A program made the position numbers and the translations under genes. Shown piece by piece: positions 47,801 through 57,237 of a stretch of 64,000 nt of DNA (positions are counted from its first letter, which is position 1; every line of letters starts with the position of its first letter). Below the pieces are notes generated by a model. It saw nothing but the letters and a program-made list of their open reading frames with translations, was not told the DNA's origin and did no database searches. This DNA is from Porphyra umbilicalis (taxonomy: Eukaryota; Rhodophyta; Bangiophyceae; Bangiales; Bangiaceae): contig KV918872.1 of assembly GCA_002049455.2 (NCBI GenBank), forward strand, positions 1 to 64,000, read 5' to 3'.

Positions 47801-49208
47801 ATGCTCTATCGCCCGAGTGCACGGTTTGACAGTGACCTTGGTGCCTGGTCTGTCTACGTATCCAGTCTCACAACTGTCAAGACGCCCGAAACCGCACTGG
47901 GTAACAACAACAGTGCACAATCAAGCACTCAAATGTTCTGGGATCTCGGTCGCAGCCCGTTATCCACCCCATCTGGCCGTGCCCAGGCCCTTTTCGGACA
48001 GAACAGCCCGAAGGCTGGGCGTGCCAGCGCCTTGGAAGCCGCCCTCGTCAGCCAAAGCTGGCACGCACCCGGCAGACAGGGACACGCACATGGCTCTTGG
48101 GCCACTCGTTTGCGCGGCTCGTCAGGCCACTGTGGTCGCAGGCAACCGCTCGACCGGCATGATTCAGCCTCCAATACCTTCCACAACCTGAGGGGGTGCG
48201 ACCGCAGCACACGTCATGCACTTGAGCGGATTCGATCACAAATGGTACCGAAAGGCCTCCACGTGTCTTGCTAGATTGCCTTGATTTGAGCGGTTCGGGC
48301 TCCGGTCACAAGCTTTCCGTGACATGTTCGGCACGTATTCGATGGAAGCAGCTTCATTTCGATACTTGCGACGAAGCTGATACGTGTCCTTTGTTGGCAT
48401 CCACCGACTGCGGCCAACAACATCGAGGCCAACGGCGCTCAGATCTTCGAAAGGTAGCCCGCTCTATTTCACCCATTACATTGCCCGTTGGCAACGCGAT
48501 GGCGCGTTGGCAACTGACCACTCGCAGGGCCACACGTAGCGGTTTCATTTCACCGTTTCAGACCGTTGGCCCGACATGGGTGGGAATGCTCTTAGGCCGG
48601 TGGGGACTATTTGACAGGTGCTCTCGGTTGGGAGAGGCGGGCGATCCTTAGGACAACCAACAAAGCACGTTCGCACACACACACACAAGCTCAAGCCACT
48701 CAACCACTTCACCGTCGTCCCTCAGCCCCTATCCCCACTGCGATTCAACACCAGCGGTGCGGTCGCGGTGCGGGGCGCGTCGCCTTTGACCAAGTCGGCC
48801 ACTGCGGCGGGCGCGAGCGCAGCTGCGGCCGCCTCGGCCGCGATGGCCGCGGGGGGCGGCAAGGAGCCGGTAGTCGCATCCAGCGACGACAGCGACGCGA
48901 CCACCAATGTTGCTGAGGCGTCGGGACTGGACAAGAGGGGCTCTGCAGAGCGCGTGCGCCTGGCGCGCGGCCGCCACGCGATGGCGGCCAGGTCCAAGAT
49001 GGGGCAGGCGCGCATCGATAAGAACCAGGCGGCCATTGACCTCACTTGGCCGGACGTGGCAGGCGGGAGCAGCGTCACGGCGCCTACCGCGTGTGGCGAC
49101 ATGCGCAGTCGCGGTGCGGGATGTACGGTCCGGACGACGGGCGCTGTGTCTGCGCGAACCGGCGGTGCTGTGAACAAGGAGGTCACTGATGATGAAGAGT
49201 ACGAGTGA
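41897..49208 (+). CDS. Myb/SANT (trihelix)-like protein of PIF/Harbinger type, interrupted by a solo LTR
   Basis: Frame 41897-43426 (part of a longer frame open from 41669) has an Ala/Gly/Ser-rich N-terminal half. A Myb/SANT-like DNA-binding domain then follows at about 42800-43050 (KVWTVVEQVALCEACKLVAQ, then WSKDGLWDTIKEDF and SDLNGRWSERT). After a single in-frame TGA (43424-43426, CCG TGA CCG) the frame continues with DMGVKAAKRMRN, matching the RP-x-G-x-KAAK block at the start of the NAM-associated C-terminal domain found in plant Harbinger Myb-like proteins, and with a helical segment (EAMWKDMFNIGMAAIN). A solo copia LTR flanked by CCAGC interrupts it at 43723/48751. The same frame resumes at 48751 and ends with an acidic tail at 49208. 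Family knowledge says such proteins act with the DDE transposase in DNA binding, and that transposase gene lies convergently at 49844-51794. Confidence 0.7.
43986..48591 (+). mobile_element. Complete 4.6-kb non-autonomous Harbinger-like element with minisatellite core
   Basis: The ends are 28-bp inverted repeats starting GAGCATTCCCACC (26 of 28 match; 43986-44013 and 48564-48591). They are flanked by a perfect TTA duplication (43983-43985 and 48592-48594) inside a copia LTR, so both ends are certain. A 3-bp TTA target and GAGCAT ends are typical of PIF/Harbinger. Interior: a left subterminal block to about 44690 with a 45-bp near-perfect palindrome at 44179-44223; a C-rich minisatellite (44690-46740); a less repetitive part (46740-48060); and a right subterminal block (48060-48563). 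The motif TTGCCAACG or its complement recurs near both ends, a candidate transposase-binding site. Long frames across the minisatellite are compositional, and no transposase is encoded. Confidence 0.88.
44690..46740. repeat. C-rich degenerate minisatellite core
   Basis: Roughly 2 kb of imperfect repeats built from CGTCCCCGCCGTCGCCGTC and CCGCCGACCG-like segments. It is the reverse complement of the repeat language in the inverted copy at 52-54.5 kb, but spacing is irregular here (for example 89 and 102 bp between recognisable cores). A 571-codon plus-strand frame runs through it as Pro/Arg/Ala repeats, and opposite-strand frames are equally open, so I treat it as non-coding. Confidence 0.75.
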
Positions 49209-49843
49209 GGAACTTTGGGGTGCGGAGAGATTGACCACTGGAGTGATTGTGAGACGCATACCGCAGGACGTTGCTGTGTGCCAGTGACTCTAGGGCGGCG
49301 GACGTGCATGTGTGTCGGATGCGAGACATTGCAGATCACCCACATTGTCCTTCTTTGATGTGGTCGCGTGCCGTCGCATGCCTGTGTTCAAGCTAGCGAG
49401 TCGCAAGCGGTGCTCCTTTTGTTAGCTTTGTTGCTAGTTTTCTTGCGGTATGCGCCATCAGTTGCGACGCACTGCTGTTTATCATGGCCGGGCGCGTTCC
49501 GCACGTGAGTCAAGCACGGGTAAAGTCTGTCTTGGCAACGCCCTATGAGATGGAAGGCGCATCAGTTGCGCATTGCAAATGCAAAACACCTTGCCTGTCA
49601 TACGCGATGCGAGGGCGCAGGCCGCCAGCATTCGCATGAGCCGCTAGTCGTTACTCCGACATGGGGACTCCGATTGGTACACAGAACATGCCATGCGGCT
49701 TTGACGAAAGAACAAGTCATTGACAAACAAACACACACACACATGCACACACACCCACAGGCACATACGAGCCCTCATTACTCGCCAGCGCGTGACCGCC
49801 GTGCCTGTCGGCGAGCCCACGCAAGTGCAGTGAGATCCTTTCT
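49209..49843. other. Intergenic region between convergent Myb-like and transposase genes
   Basis: It contains an imperfect CA microsatellite (about 49731-49766). No ORF with recognisable features is seen. It should hold the 3' ends and polyadenylation signals of the two convergent genes, but no clear AATAAA pair was identified. Confidence 0.5.
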
Positions 49844-51794
49844 CTAGTTCATACCGACGGCCGATTCCGTCGCCTGCACCCAAGTAAGGAGGTCGGAGAA
49901 GGAACCTGGAGGAGGAAGCATGCCCTGGTTAACTTGGAGCGCATGGTCAGCTGGGACACCGTCAGCGGCCCGACCAACGCGTCCACATGATGGCGCAGAC
50001 GGACGACCTCGGCCACCAATGTCGCTGGTGCCATCACCCCGAGCGCCCCCGTTGCCGTCGCCACCATCCCCACCGCCGCCGCCGGCACAACCACCATCGC
50101 TGCCGCCAGCGCCGCCAGCGCCACCCTCCCCAGCATCCTCACCGCCGTCGCCACCAACTCCGCCGCCAGCGCCGCCAGCATCACCACAGCCCCTGGCGAC
50201 GAGGCCACCCCCGCCGTCACCGCCACCGCCGCCACCGCCGCCACCGCCGCCAGCGCCGCCGCCGCCGCCGCCGCCACCGCCGCCGGTGCCACTATCCCCA
50301 CCACTTTCACCGCCGCCGACGTCACTGCCGTCGCCGCAATTGGCGGGACCGGCGCCAGCGCCCTCACCGTCGCCCGCAACGCCGCCACCGTGATCACCAA
50401 TGTCGACATCTGCGCCATGCCGCCGAATGTTGTGGACGAATGCTGGCCGCCGCGCCTCCACGACCATGTTGTGCAAGATGCACACGGCCTCGGCCGTGAG
50501 GATGAGGTGCGCCACGCTGTGATGGCGCGCGGGGTGAAGAGCCACCTTGAATTGCTGGTACATGGTGCTGTACAGGCGCTCGACCTCATTGCGAGCGCCT
50601 TTTTGTACGGCGTTGAACTCAAGCTCCTCCGGGGTGCCGGGATTCTGGTGATGGCGAACTAGAAATGAGTAAGAGGGATAGATACCTGGCGAGCCGGTAA
50701 AGACGTGCCAAACCCAGAGGTCGTGGTCGCACACCGTCTCCAGGACAATGGACCACTTGCCCGACCTGCCCTTGTGCTGTCGTGCCGCCGACTTCGGGCG
50801 GCCATGCCACTCCCAGTGGCTGCAGTCCAAGCTGCCGATACAGCCGGGCAAGCACCGGTCCTTGTTATACGCCAGGGTGCTCGTGATGTTCTCGTTCGTC
50901 GGCGCGCGCAGGTAGGTCGACTTGTTCTTGTTGACGATGAACTCGATGAAGCTCTTGACGGCGGCATTGGTGGTCGACTTCGACAACCGGACGTACTCAT
51001 CGGGGCGGTCCGCCGCCACGCCGTTGCCAAGAACACGCAGCGCGGCGACGTCCTTCTGAAGCGGATGCGCCTGGGGTCGCCCGGTGGCGTTGACGCGTTG
51101 GCGGAAAAACGGCTCGTCCTTTATGTCATTGTAGACGCGCATGCAGACAGCACGTGGCATTCGGAACTGTTGGGGTTCGAAAATTGTACCACTCAGCTAC
51201 AGGCACAATACCGGTGTGAATGGTCCTGAGGAGTTCAAACTTATAGTCCAACACTCCTCCCAACTTCACAAGACCAAGCCGCCAGGTCTCACTCACGAAG
51301 CCAACCCCCAGACTCCTGCGATTTCAAGTCGCCCTCAGGTGAGATTTGAACCTCCGACCTCCTGCAGAGCCAATCAGCTTCAGCTGGAATTTTCTGGGCC
51401 CATGACCTGTTGGGATTCGCAAATTGTACCACTCAGCTACAGCCACAATACCGGTGTGAATGGTCCTGAGGAGTTCAAACTTATAGTCCAACACGAACAG
51501 GCTCTCAAAGTCCGCCTCGTCGAAGACGGGCGGCTCCCCGTCCACACCCCAGTAGTCGCGCAAAATGTTGCGCAGCCCGAGGTTGAAGTCGCGCTTCTTG
51601 TTGGGCGCGCGCCCACGAACCGACCTGCGGTGCCGTCGCCGCCGGCGCTGACAACCGCGGACCCGCCGCGCCAACTGCAGCAGCCGAAGATGGTGGCTCA
51701 CAGCCATCGCGAGGCCCGAGGAGAGGTCGTCCTGGTGCACAGCACCCCCCATGTCGTCGCTGTGCTCCTCGTCGTGAACGTTTATGTTCTGCAT
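49844..51794 (-). CDS. PIF/Harbinger DDE transposase, interrupted by a TRIM
   Basis: The N-terminal part (51794-51494) is acidic then basic, with PNKKRDFNLGLRNILRDYWG, like other Harbinger N-termini. After the TRIM at 51168-51493 the frame continues from 51167 to 49844 with SKSTTNAAVKSFIEFIV, LPGCIGSLDCSHWEWHGRP (first catalytic Asp region) and WSIVLETVCDHDLWVWHVF (plant-transposon fold). Further on are ARNEVERLYSTMYQQFKV and EAVCILHNMVVEARR. Between GSPG and IYPSYSFLV the block that normally carries the second catalytic Asp (NDI-x-VL) and about 40 residues is not visible, so catalysis is doubtful unless splicing differs. A stretch there starting GTATCTATCC and ending TTTCTAG (27 nt) has intron-like ends. 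The C-terminus has a Gly-rich tract of more than 100 residues and ends in QVNQGMLPPPGSFSDLLTW. Confidence 0.78.
51168..51493 (-). mobile_element. TRIM (miniature LTR element), 86-bp LTRs
   Basis: Two direct repeats of 86 bp (51168-51253 and 51408-51493; 83 of 86 identical) begin TGTTGG and end CCAACA on the minus strand. Next to the 5' LTR is a primer site, GGTCATGGGCCCAG (51394-51407), one base from the copia half-tRNA-iMet site. Next to the 3' LTR is a purine tract, GGGAGGAG. The internal part is only 154 bp and non-coding. Flanks GGAAC and CGAAC are a near-perfect 5-bp duplication. The LTR has a box-A-like TAGCTGAGTGG and the interior a box-B-like GGTTCAAATC. It sits in the transposase gene. 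It looks whole as a non-autonomous element; the small LTR divergence suggests a moderately young insertion. Confidence 0.85.
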
Positions 51795-52024
51795 CAACGA
51801 GAAAATCAGGATTTCAGGGGAACGCACCGACCAACAATGCCACAGGAAGCACAGAATCGCAGTTGCACGGCACTCCATGTCAGATACCGCATCCCACGTC
51901 GAAACCACACTCGCTGGCGTGCTCCCCCGCACAACACCCGGTACACCGCACACACAAGTGCAACGCATTGTCGAAAACGAATGAATGGGAAACGCACAAG
52001 TCGGTTAACAACGATATTAACCGG

Positions 52025-54850
52025 GCCCCCGTCCTTGACGACGCTTCTGGTCAGTGGGAGCGGGGCCGGGCACGGCGGACGGCGCCGCCGCCGGCAGGGA
52101 TGCGGGCGTTGGTCGGCGGCGGCGGCAGGGACGGGGGCGTCGGTCGGCGGCGGCGGCGGCGGAGAGAGCCGACGGCTTCCCCGGCGTCAGCAGCGAGGGC
52201 ACCGGGGGGGGAGTCGGGGACGGCGTTGGCGGTGTCGGCAGCGGTAACGGTCGGCGTTGGCAGCGGTCGGCGGGGGCGGGGGCGCGCGTCGGGACGTTGG
52301 GAAGACGACCGACGTCGTTGACGGTGGTCGGCGGGGCCGGGGGCACGCGTCGGGACATTGGCGGCGGCGGCCAACGTCGTTGGCGGCGGTCGGCGGGGCC
52401 GGGGACGGCGTTGGTGGTGTTGCAGGGGGCGAAGAAGGTGATGGCGGTGTTGACGGGGGTGACGGTCGACGTTGGCGGTGGTCGGCGGGGGCAGTGACGA
52501 GGATGGGGACACGGGTTGCCGGTAGCGACCGGCGTCGTTGGCGGTGGTCGAACCGGGAGAGGGCGGGGATGGCGGCGCTCGTTTTCTTGGGCAGGAGCGG
52601 AGGTGGAGGAAACGCCGGCGTGGGCTGCGGTAGACGGGATTGCAGATCGGCGTGGGCGGCGGCGGGCCTGGCGACGGCGGCGCTGGCGACGGCGTGCGGG
52701 CCACACGGCGATGGCGGGGACGGGGGTCTGTGCGAGGACGGCGGGCGGCGAGGGCACCCGTCGGCCGCGGAGACGCTGGTTTCAGCGAGCGGTGGCGGCG
52801 GCGGCGGTCGTTGGCGGCGGGGAGGCGCACGGCGACGAAGGGGACGGAGGCGCAGGTGGCAACGGTCGGCGAGGGCAGCGGCGATCGGCGGGGGCGGGAG
52901 GCCCGAGCAGCGACGACCGTCAGTGGTGGCGGCGCGGGCGGCGCGAATGGTTGGCGAGGGCGGCGGCGATGGGCGGGGGCGGGAGGGGCGAGTGGCGACG
53001 TTGGTCGGTGGTGGCGGTGCGGGCGGCGGCAACGGTTGGCGTGGGCGGCGGCGATGGGCAAGAGCGGGGGCGGCGGACGGCGGCGGCGGTCGGAGACGGT
53101 GATGCGGGTGGCAACGGTCGGCTTGGGCAGCGGCGCTCGGCCGGGGCGGGAGGCCCGAGCGGCGACGACGATCGGTGGTGGCGGCGCTGGTGGCGGCAAT
53201 GGTCGGCGGGGGCGGCCGCGATCGGCGGGGGCGTGGGGGGCTAGCGGCAACGACGGTCGGTGGTGGCGGCGCGGGAGGCGGCAACGGTTGGCGGGGGCGG
53301 CGGAGATCGGTGGGGGCGGGGGGGGCGAGCGGCAACGACGGTCGGTGGTTGCGGCGCGGGCGGCGGCAACGGTTGGCGGGGGCGGCGGCGATCGGTGGGG
53401 GCGGCGGCGGCGAGCGGCGACGACGGTCGGTGGTGGCGGCGCTGGTGGCGGCAACGGTTGGCGGGGGCGGCCGCGATCAGCGAGGGCGGGGGGGGCGCGC
53501 GCCAACGACGGTCGGTGGTGGCGGCGCGGGCGGCGGCAACGGTTGGCGGGGGCGGTGGCGTTCGGCGGTGGCAGGGGGGGCGAGCGGCAACGACGGTCGG
53601 TGGTGGCGGCGCTGGTGGCGGCAACGGTCAGCGGGGGCGGCCGCGATCGGCGGGTACGGTGGGGGCAAGCAGCAACGACGGTCAGTGGTGGCGGCGCGTG
53701 CGGCGGCAACTGTTGGCGCGGGCAGCAACGCTCGGCGGGGGCGGGAGGCCCGAGCGGCGACGACGGTCGGTGGTGGCGGCGCTGATGGCGGCATTGGTCG
53801 GCGGGGGCGGCCGCGATTGGCGGGGGCGGGGGGGGCGAGCGGCAACGACGGTCAGTGGTTGGGGCGCGGGCGGCGGCAATGGTTGGCGGGGGCGGCGTCG
53901 ATCGGCGGGGGCGGGGGGGGGGGATGGCGGCGGTGGTCGGTAGCGTGGGCGCGGTTGGTTGCTACGGTTGGCGGGGGCGGCGTCGATCGGTGGGAGCGGG
54001 GGGGGCGGATGGCGGTGGTGGTCGGTGGCGTGGGCGCGGCTGGCGTCAACGGTCGGCGGAAGCGGCTTCGAAAGCGGCCGGTGCGGGGGGCGTCGGCGAT
54101 CGGCGGGGGCGGGGAGGCGGACGGCGACGACGGGGACGGCAGCGTGGGTGGCTGCGGCGGTCGGTGGCGGTGGCGCGGGTGGCGGAAACGGTCGGTGGGG
54201 GCGGCGTCGATCGGCGGGGGCGGGGGGGGCGGACGGCGATGGTGGTCGGTGGCGTGGGCGCAGGTGGCGGCAACGGTCGGCGGTGGCGGCCTCGAAAGCG
54301 GCCGGTGCGGGGGGCGGCGGCGATCGGCGGGGGCGGGGCAGTGGACGGCGACGACGGGGACGGTAGCGTGGGTGACTGCGGCGGTCGGTGGCGGTGGACC
54401 GGGCGGCGGCAACGGTCGGCGGGGGCGGCGGCGAAGCGGGGGCGGCGGCGGGGGTGCCGGTTTGCGCGCGTGCCGTGGGGGGGGGCAGTACGCGCGCGCG
54501 CGGGACGCGGCGGGGGGTGGTAGAGAGGGCGGTATTTGTGGCCGCCCAGGCGTCTGTGTGCCGTGGGCTATGGGTTTCTGTGGGGGTGAGGCGGTTGTCA
54601 GGGGTGCCCTGGGGTGCTGTCAAGGGTGGAGGGTTCTGCTCAGTTCACTACGTGGCCGCAGGTGCGGCCATTTGGCGACTGGGCGCGGGACCGTGGCCCG
54701 GCCCCGCCTCGTGCGCCCGCACAAACGCTCCGATCCAGTTGTTTTACCAGTGTCGGTGCGATCGCGCCGCGTGTCCGACAGGCCTGCAAGCGCGTTCGGC
54801 CACACGCCACCGCACGACAGATACGTGACACACTTCAACGATCCGCGCTC
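52025..54850 (-). mobile_element. TTA-flanked Harbinger-like family, inverted incomplete copy
   Basis: Reverse complement of the family. Sequence 54640-54850 matches 44400-44640 (shared motifs include GGCGACTGGGCG and GTGTCGGTG on this strand), followed leftward by the minisatellite down to about 52025. Terminal repeats are missing on both sides, so it is truncated. It directly adjoins the 5' flank of the Harbinger transposase gene. Confidence 0.75.
52859..54420. repeat. 85-bp minisatellite, about 17 units
   Basis: Taking the GCAACGG/GCAATGG core as the anchor, units start at 52859, 52944, 53029, 53111, 53196, 53281, 53366, 53451, 53536, 53621, 53706, 53791, 53876, 53961, 54046, 54185, 54270 and 54409. 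The step is 85 bp almost every time (one of 82), then 139, 85, 139, so the right end uses a 139+85 higher-order unit. Units alternate GATCGGCGGGGGCGG and GACGGTCGGTGGTGGCGG segments. Because 85 is not a multiple of three, each unit shifts frame, so long ORFs here are not coding. A degenerate extension reaches left to about 52040. Confidence 0.92.
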
Positions 54851-54867
54851 TGGGGTCGAGATGGCAT

Positions 54868-55345
54868 GCGGTGAAAATGCGCTAAAAATGCGGAAACCGT
54901 CGCCCGGGCCCAATTTTTTCAAATGGGAATTGACCGGGGCCGTCATGAACCAATGCAGATAATTCCCTCCACGCATGTCAAGTCCCCCGAGGCGATCATT
55001 ACAGACTAGGGGGAGCAACCGTCCCGCGTGCAACGCGCTGCACCCGCCCCGTGGCGCCCGGTCGGCCGTCGCCTGCCGCGCCCTCTCGGGCGCGCCAGCG
55101 CCCTCTCGGGCGCGCCAATCCGGCCTCCCGCGGCGCCGGCGTGCCGGGCGCGGCGGGTTGGGTACGCTCCCCGGGTGGCCCGAGCCGGTCAGCGCGGCCG
55201 CCCCCTCGCCCCGGTCCTCGCGTCGCCGCCCCGTCGGCCACCACCGCCGCTGGCGTCGCCACCCCACGTCGGGTACCGCGTCCCCCGGCGTCGCCGACGT
55301 CCCCGCGTTGGCCTTCTGGCGCATAGGGGGCCCCGTAGTACTAAA
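54868..55345 (+). repeat. Fragment of the unidentified repeat seen at 24100-24575
   Basis: Matches 24130-24575 (and 8990-9430) in order, including CAATTTTTTCAAATGGGAATTG, GATCATTACAGAC and the GGGCGCGCCAGCGCCCTC segment, with many substitutions. It ends abruptly near 55345. It shows that the ORF region at 24 kb belongs to a dispersed family. Confidence 0.85.
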
Positions 55346-55349
55346 CTGT

Positions 55350-56835
55350 CAATGACGTTGTGCTCGAGCGTTTGGGGAACCTTGAAAACGCGGTTGAGGA
55401 TCTGCGCAAGCCTATGGCGCGTGCACCTGTAGCTGCCCCCACCGGTGACAACTCTGGCGCGAACTGCGTCGCCCTGGTTGCGAAGATCAAGGTGTGTCAG
55501 ATTGATCGTGCTCCTTAAGTCGTGTCGGTGCGGTTTTCTCCGGGTTGCATCTCTCATGGTCAGTTCTAACTAGAATGACCTATTTCGCTTTTCGCTCCTT
55601 CGATGCCCTACTTATATTCACGTCACGAGCACAGGAGCTCCTGCACGAGGCGCTCGTGACCGAGATTCAGACGGCCCCCTTGTCGTCATTGGTCTTCCTG
55701 AGTATGCCCACCGTGAACTCTAAGTTGCTCGGTGTCGCTTCTCGCGTGATGGGCCTTTATGAAGAAGACGCTCCGCAGAAGCTGCAGAAGAAGATGATGC
55801 TGCCGGTCCGCATGCCAGCGAAGGGGCCGGCGATGGAGGTGGCCTACCAGTACGTCAAGCGGGTCGTGTGGCACCTCAACAGCTCCTTGTCTGCCACATC
55901 CGTCACGAAGCTCGTCAAGCGCACCCACGCGATCAAGGACATCGGCTAGTGGAGCTCTCCCTCGCCAACTTCCACGCGTCAGGTGCTAAAGCAGTGACCA
56001 AATGAGTGCCTCGTCCTCCGCCATGCCGATGCCTTCATCAAGGACGCTTTCGGTCGCGTGGCCGTGCTCGACGCTCTCGCCAACGTCATCGACGAACTGG
56101 ACGGCACGGCGTCCATGGTGAGCTGGACGGGGCCCAACAAGGCGACGCGTGGTATCCGGAGCCTATTTGGTCATGTTGCTAATGTGTCCTTCAGAGTGAG
56201 TTGGTAATAGCTTCTTTCCGTGTGCTCCGCATTTACTGCTTTGTTTGATGTACGGTTCTCGGTTGCGCTTGTGGCTGACACCTGCGTTTGTACGACACTG
56301 CCGAGCACCACTGAGATGTTCTGTCCGTGCTCACATCTTCCTTGTGCCCACTGCGCCACAGGGCGGGACTTCCTCCTCTCGTCGTCGGCGCTGGGGCCCT
56401 GAACCACGGTCACCAGCTACTGTTGGAGCGCGAGCTGCTTATTCTCCACGACGTCCTCCCTGAGGACTCGGAAATGCACGACGGGCTTCAGCTTGTAAAC
56501 GGTGGAAGCCCACACCGGCACGTAATGCTAACTGTTGAAGCTCCGACTCCAGCCCAAGTCGTGCCTCGTGCTCCTGCCGCGGCTCCTGCTTCTGTTGTTC
56601 CTGCGGTCGTTGGTGCGCTCCCTCCTGGGGTTCCGCTGCCCCCCCCGCCGCACCCCATGCGCCTGGACCCACTCTCGCCCTACTTGACGCACAGCGGCGC
56701 GGCACCGGCCGCGATTGCGGGCCTTAGCTGGTAGGCCAGGAGCAGCGCGAAGCGGACGAGGTGGATGAAGAGGAAGACGAGATTCAGCCTGTCAAAGGCA
56801 AGCGCTCAGCTCAGTGGCGGGCCTACCGAGCTGCG
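55350..56835 (+). pseudogene. Degraded spliced gene of unknown function
   Basis: First exon about 55352-55491 (ERLGNLENAVEDLRKPMA). An intron at 55492-55634 is supported by a GTGTGT donor, a CACAG acceptor, matched phase and a TAA within. The next exon has ELLHEALVTEIQTAPLSSLV, EVAYQYVKRVVWHL and VTKLVKRTHAIKDI. After two apparent frame slips between 55945 and 56015 it has HADAFIKDAFGRVAVLDALA. A second intron is likely at 56196-56361 (GTGAGT donor, GCCACAG acceptor), followed by a Pro-rich part and an acidic, basic-ended tail near 56835 (EADEVDEEEDEIQPVKGKR). I recognise no domain. Helical, leucine-rich segments suggest a protein-interaction region. It could be a host gene fossil or part of another transposon. 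Confidence 0.4.
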
Positions 56836-57047
56836 GGCTTTTGAGGCACAACGGTTCCAGCAGCTCAGGCGTCTTGATGGATCCGTGTATCCCATCACCT
56901 CGCTCTGGCCAGGGCATTGTTCGGATTTGTCCTGTCGCTTTTCTTTGTCTGCTTTTTTGTGCCGGTGCACTTCACGCGTTTTGGGGCCGCTGTGCCACCA
57001 TCTCGTGCTGGCCACTGGCTTTGCTTCTCGTTCTCTCATCGTGTATG

Positions 57048-57237
57048 TTGATTGCTTGTTGTGCTTATGCGCGGTTGTCTCTGCGCGTGGGACTTGTGTG
57101 TCCCTGTCTGCCGTGCGCGAAGTTGGCGCGCTGCGCCGTCTGTTGATTGCATGTTGTTCTTATGCGCGGTTGCGTATGCGCGTGGGACTCGTGTGTCCCT
57201 GTCTGTCGTGCGCGGAGTCGGCGTGCTCGGCCTTGTC
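57048..57237. repeat. 95-bp tandem duplication
   Basis: Two adjacent imperfect copies start TTGATTGC (57048 and 57143) and share TTATGCGCGGTTG and GTGTCCCTGTCTG. Each contains similar Cys-rich short frames, which follow from the duplication. No gene is assigned. Confidence 0.85.

Larger units (their letters stand above)
43724..48750 (+). mobile_element. Solo copia LTR, split by a TTA-flanked element
   Basis: LTR of the 25725-30364 copia family in plus orientation: 43724-43985 (starting TGTTGGACTGTGATG) and 48592-48750 (ending GCGATTCAACA). A perfect 5-bp target duplication, CCAGC, lies on both sides (43719-43723 and 48751-48755). No copia coding sequence is present, so this is a solo LTR left by LTR-LTR recombination. 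Its middle holds the 4606-bp element 43986-48591. Order of events: Myb-like ORF, then copia insertion and loss of its interior, with the TTA element inserted into the LTR at some later time than the LTR itself. Confidence 0.92.

Noticed and set aside
51300-51400. A functional tRNA gene from the box A/box B-like motifs
   Set aside because: No acceptor or anticodon stems fold properly and the boxes are too far apart; the direct repeats identify a TRIM instead.
52051-54962. Several 300-600 codon frames on both strands
   Set aside because: They run over an 85-bp tandem repeat, which shifts frame each unit.
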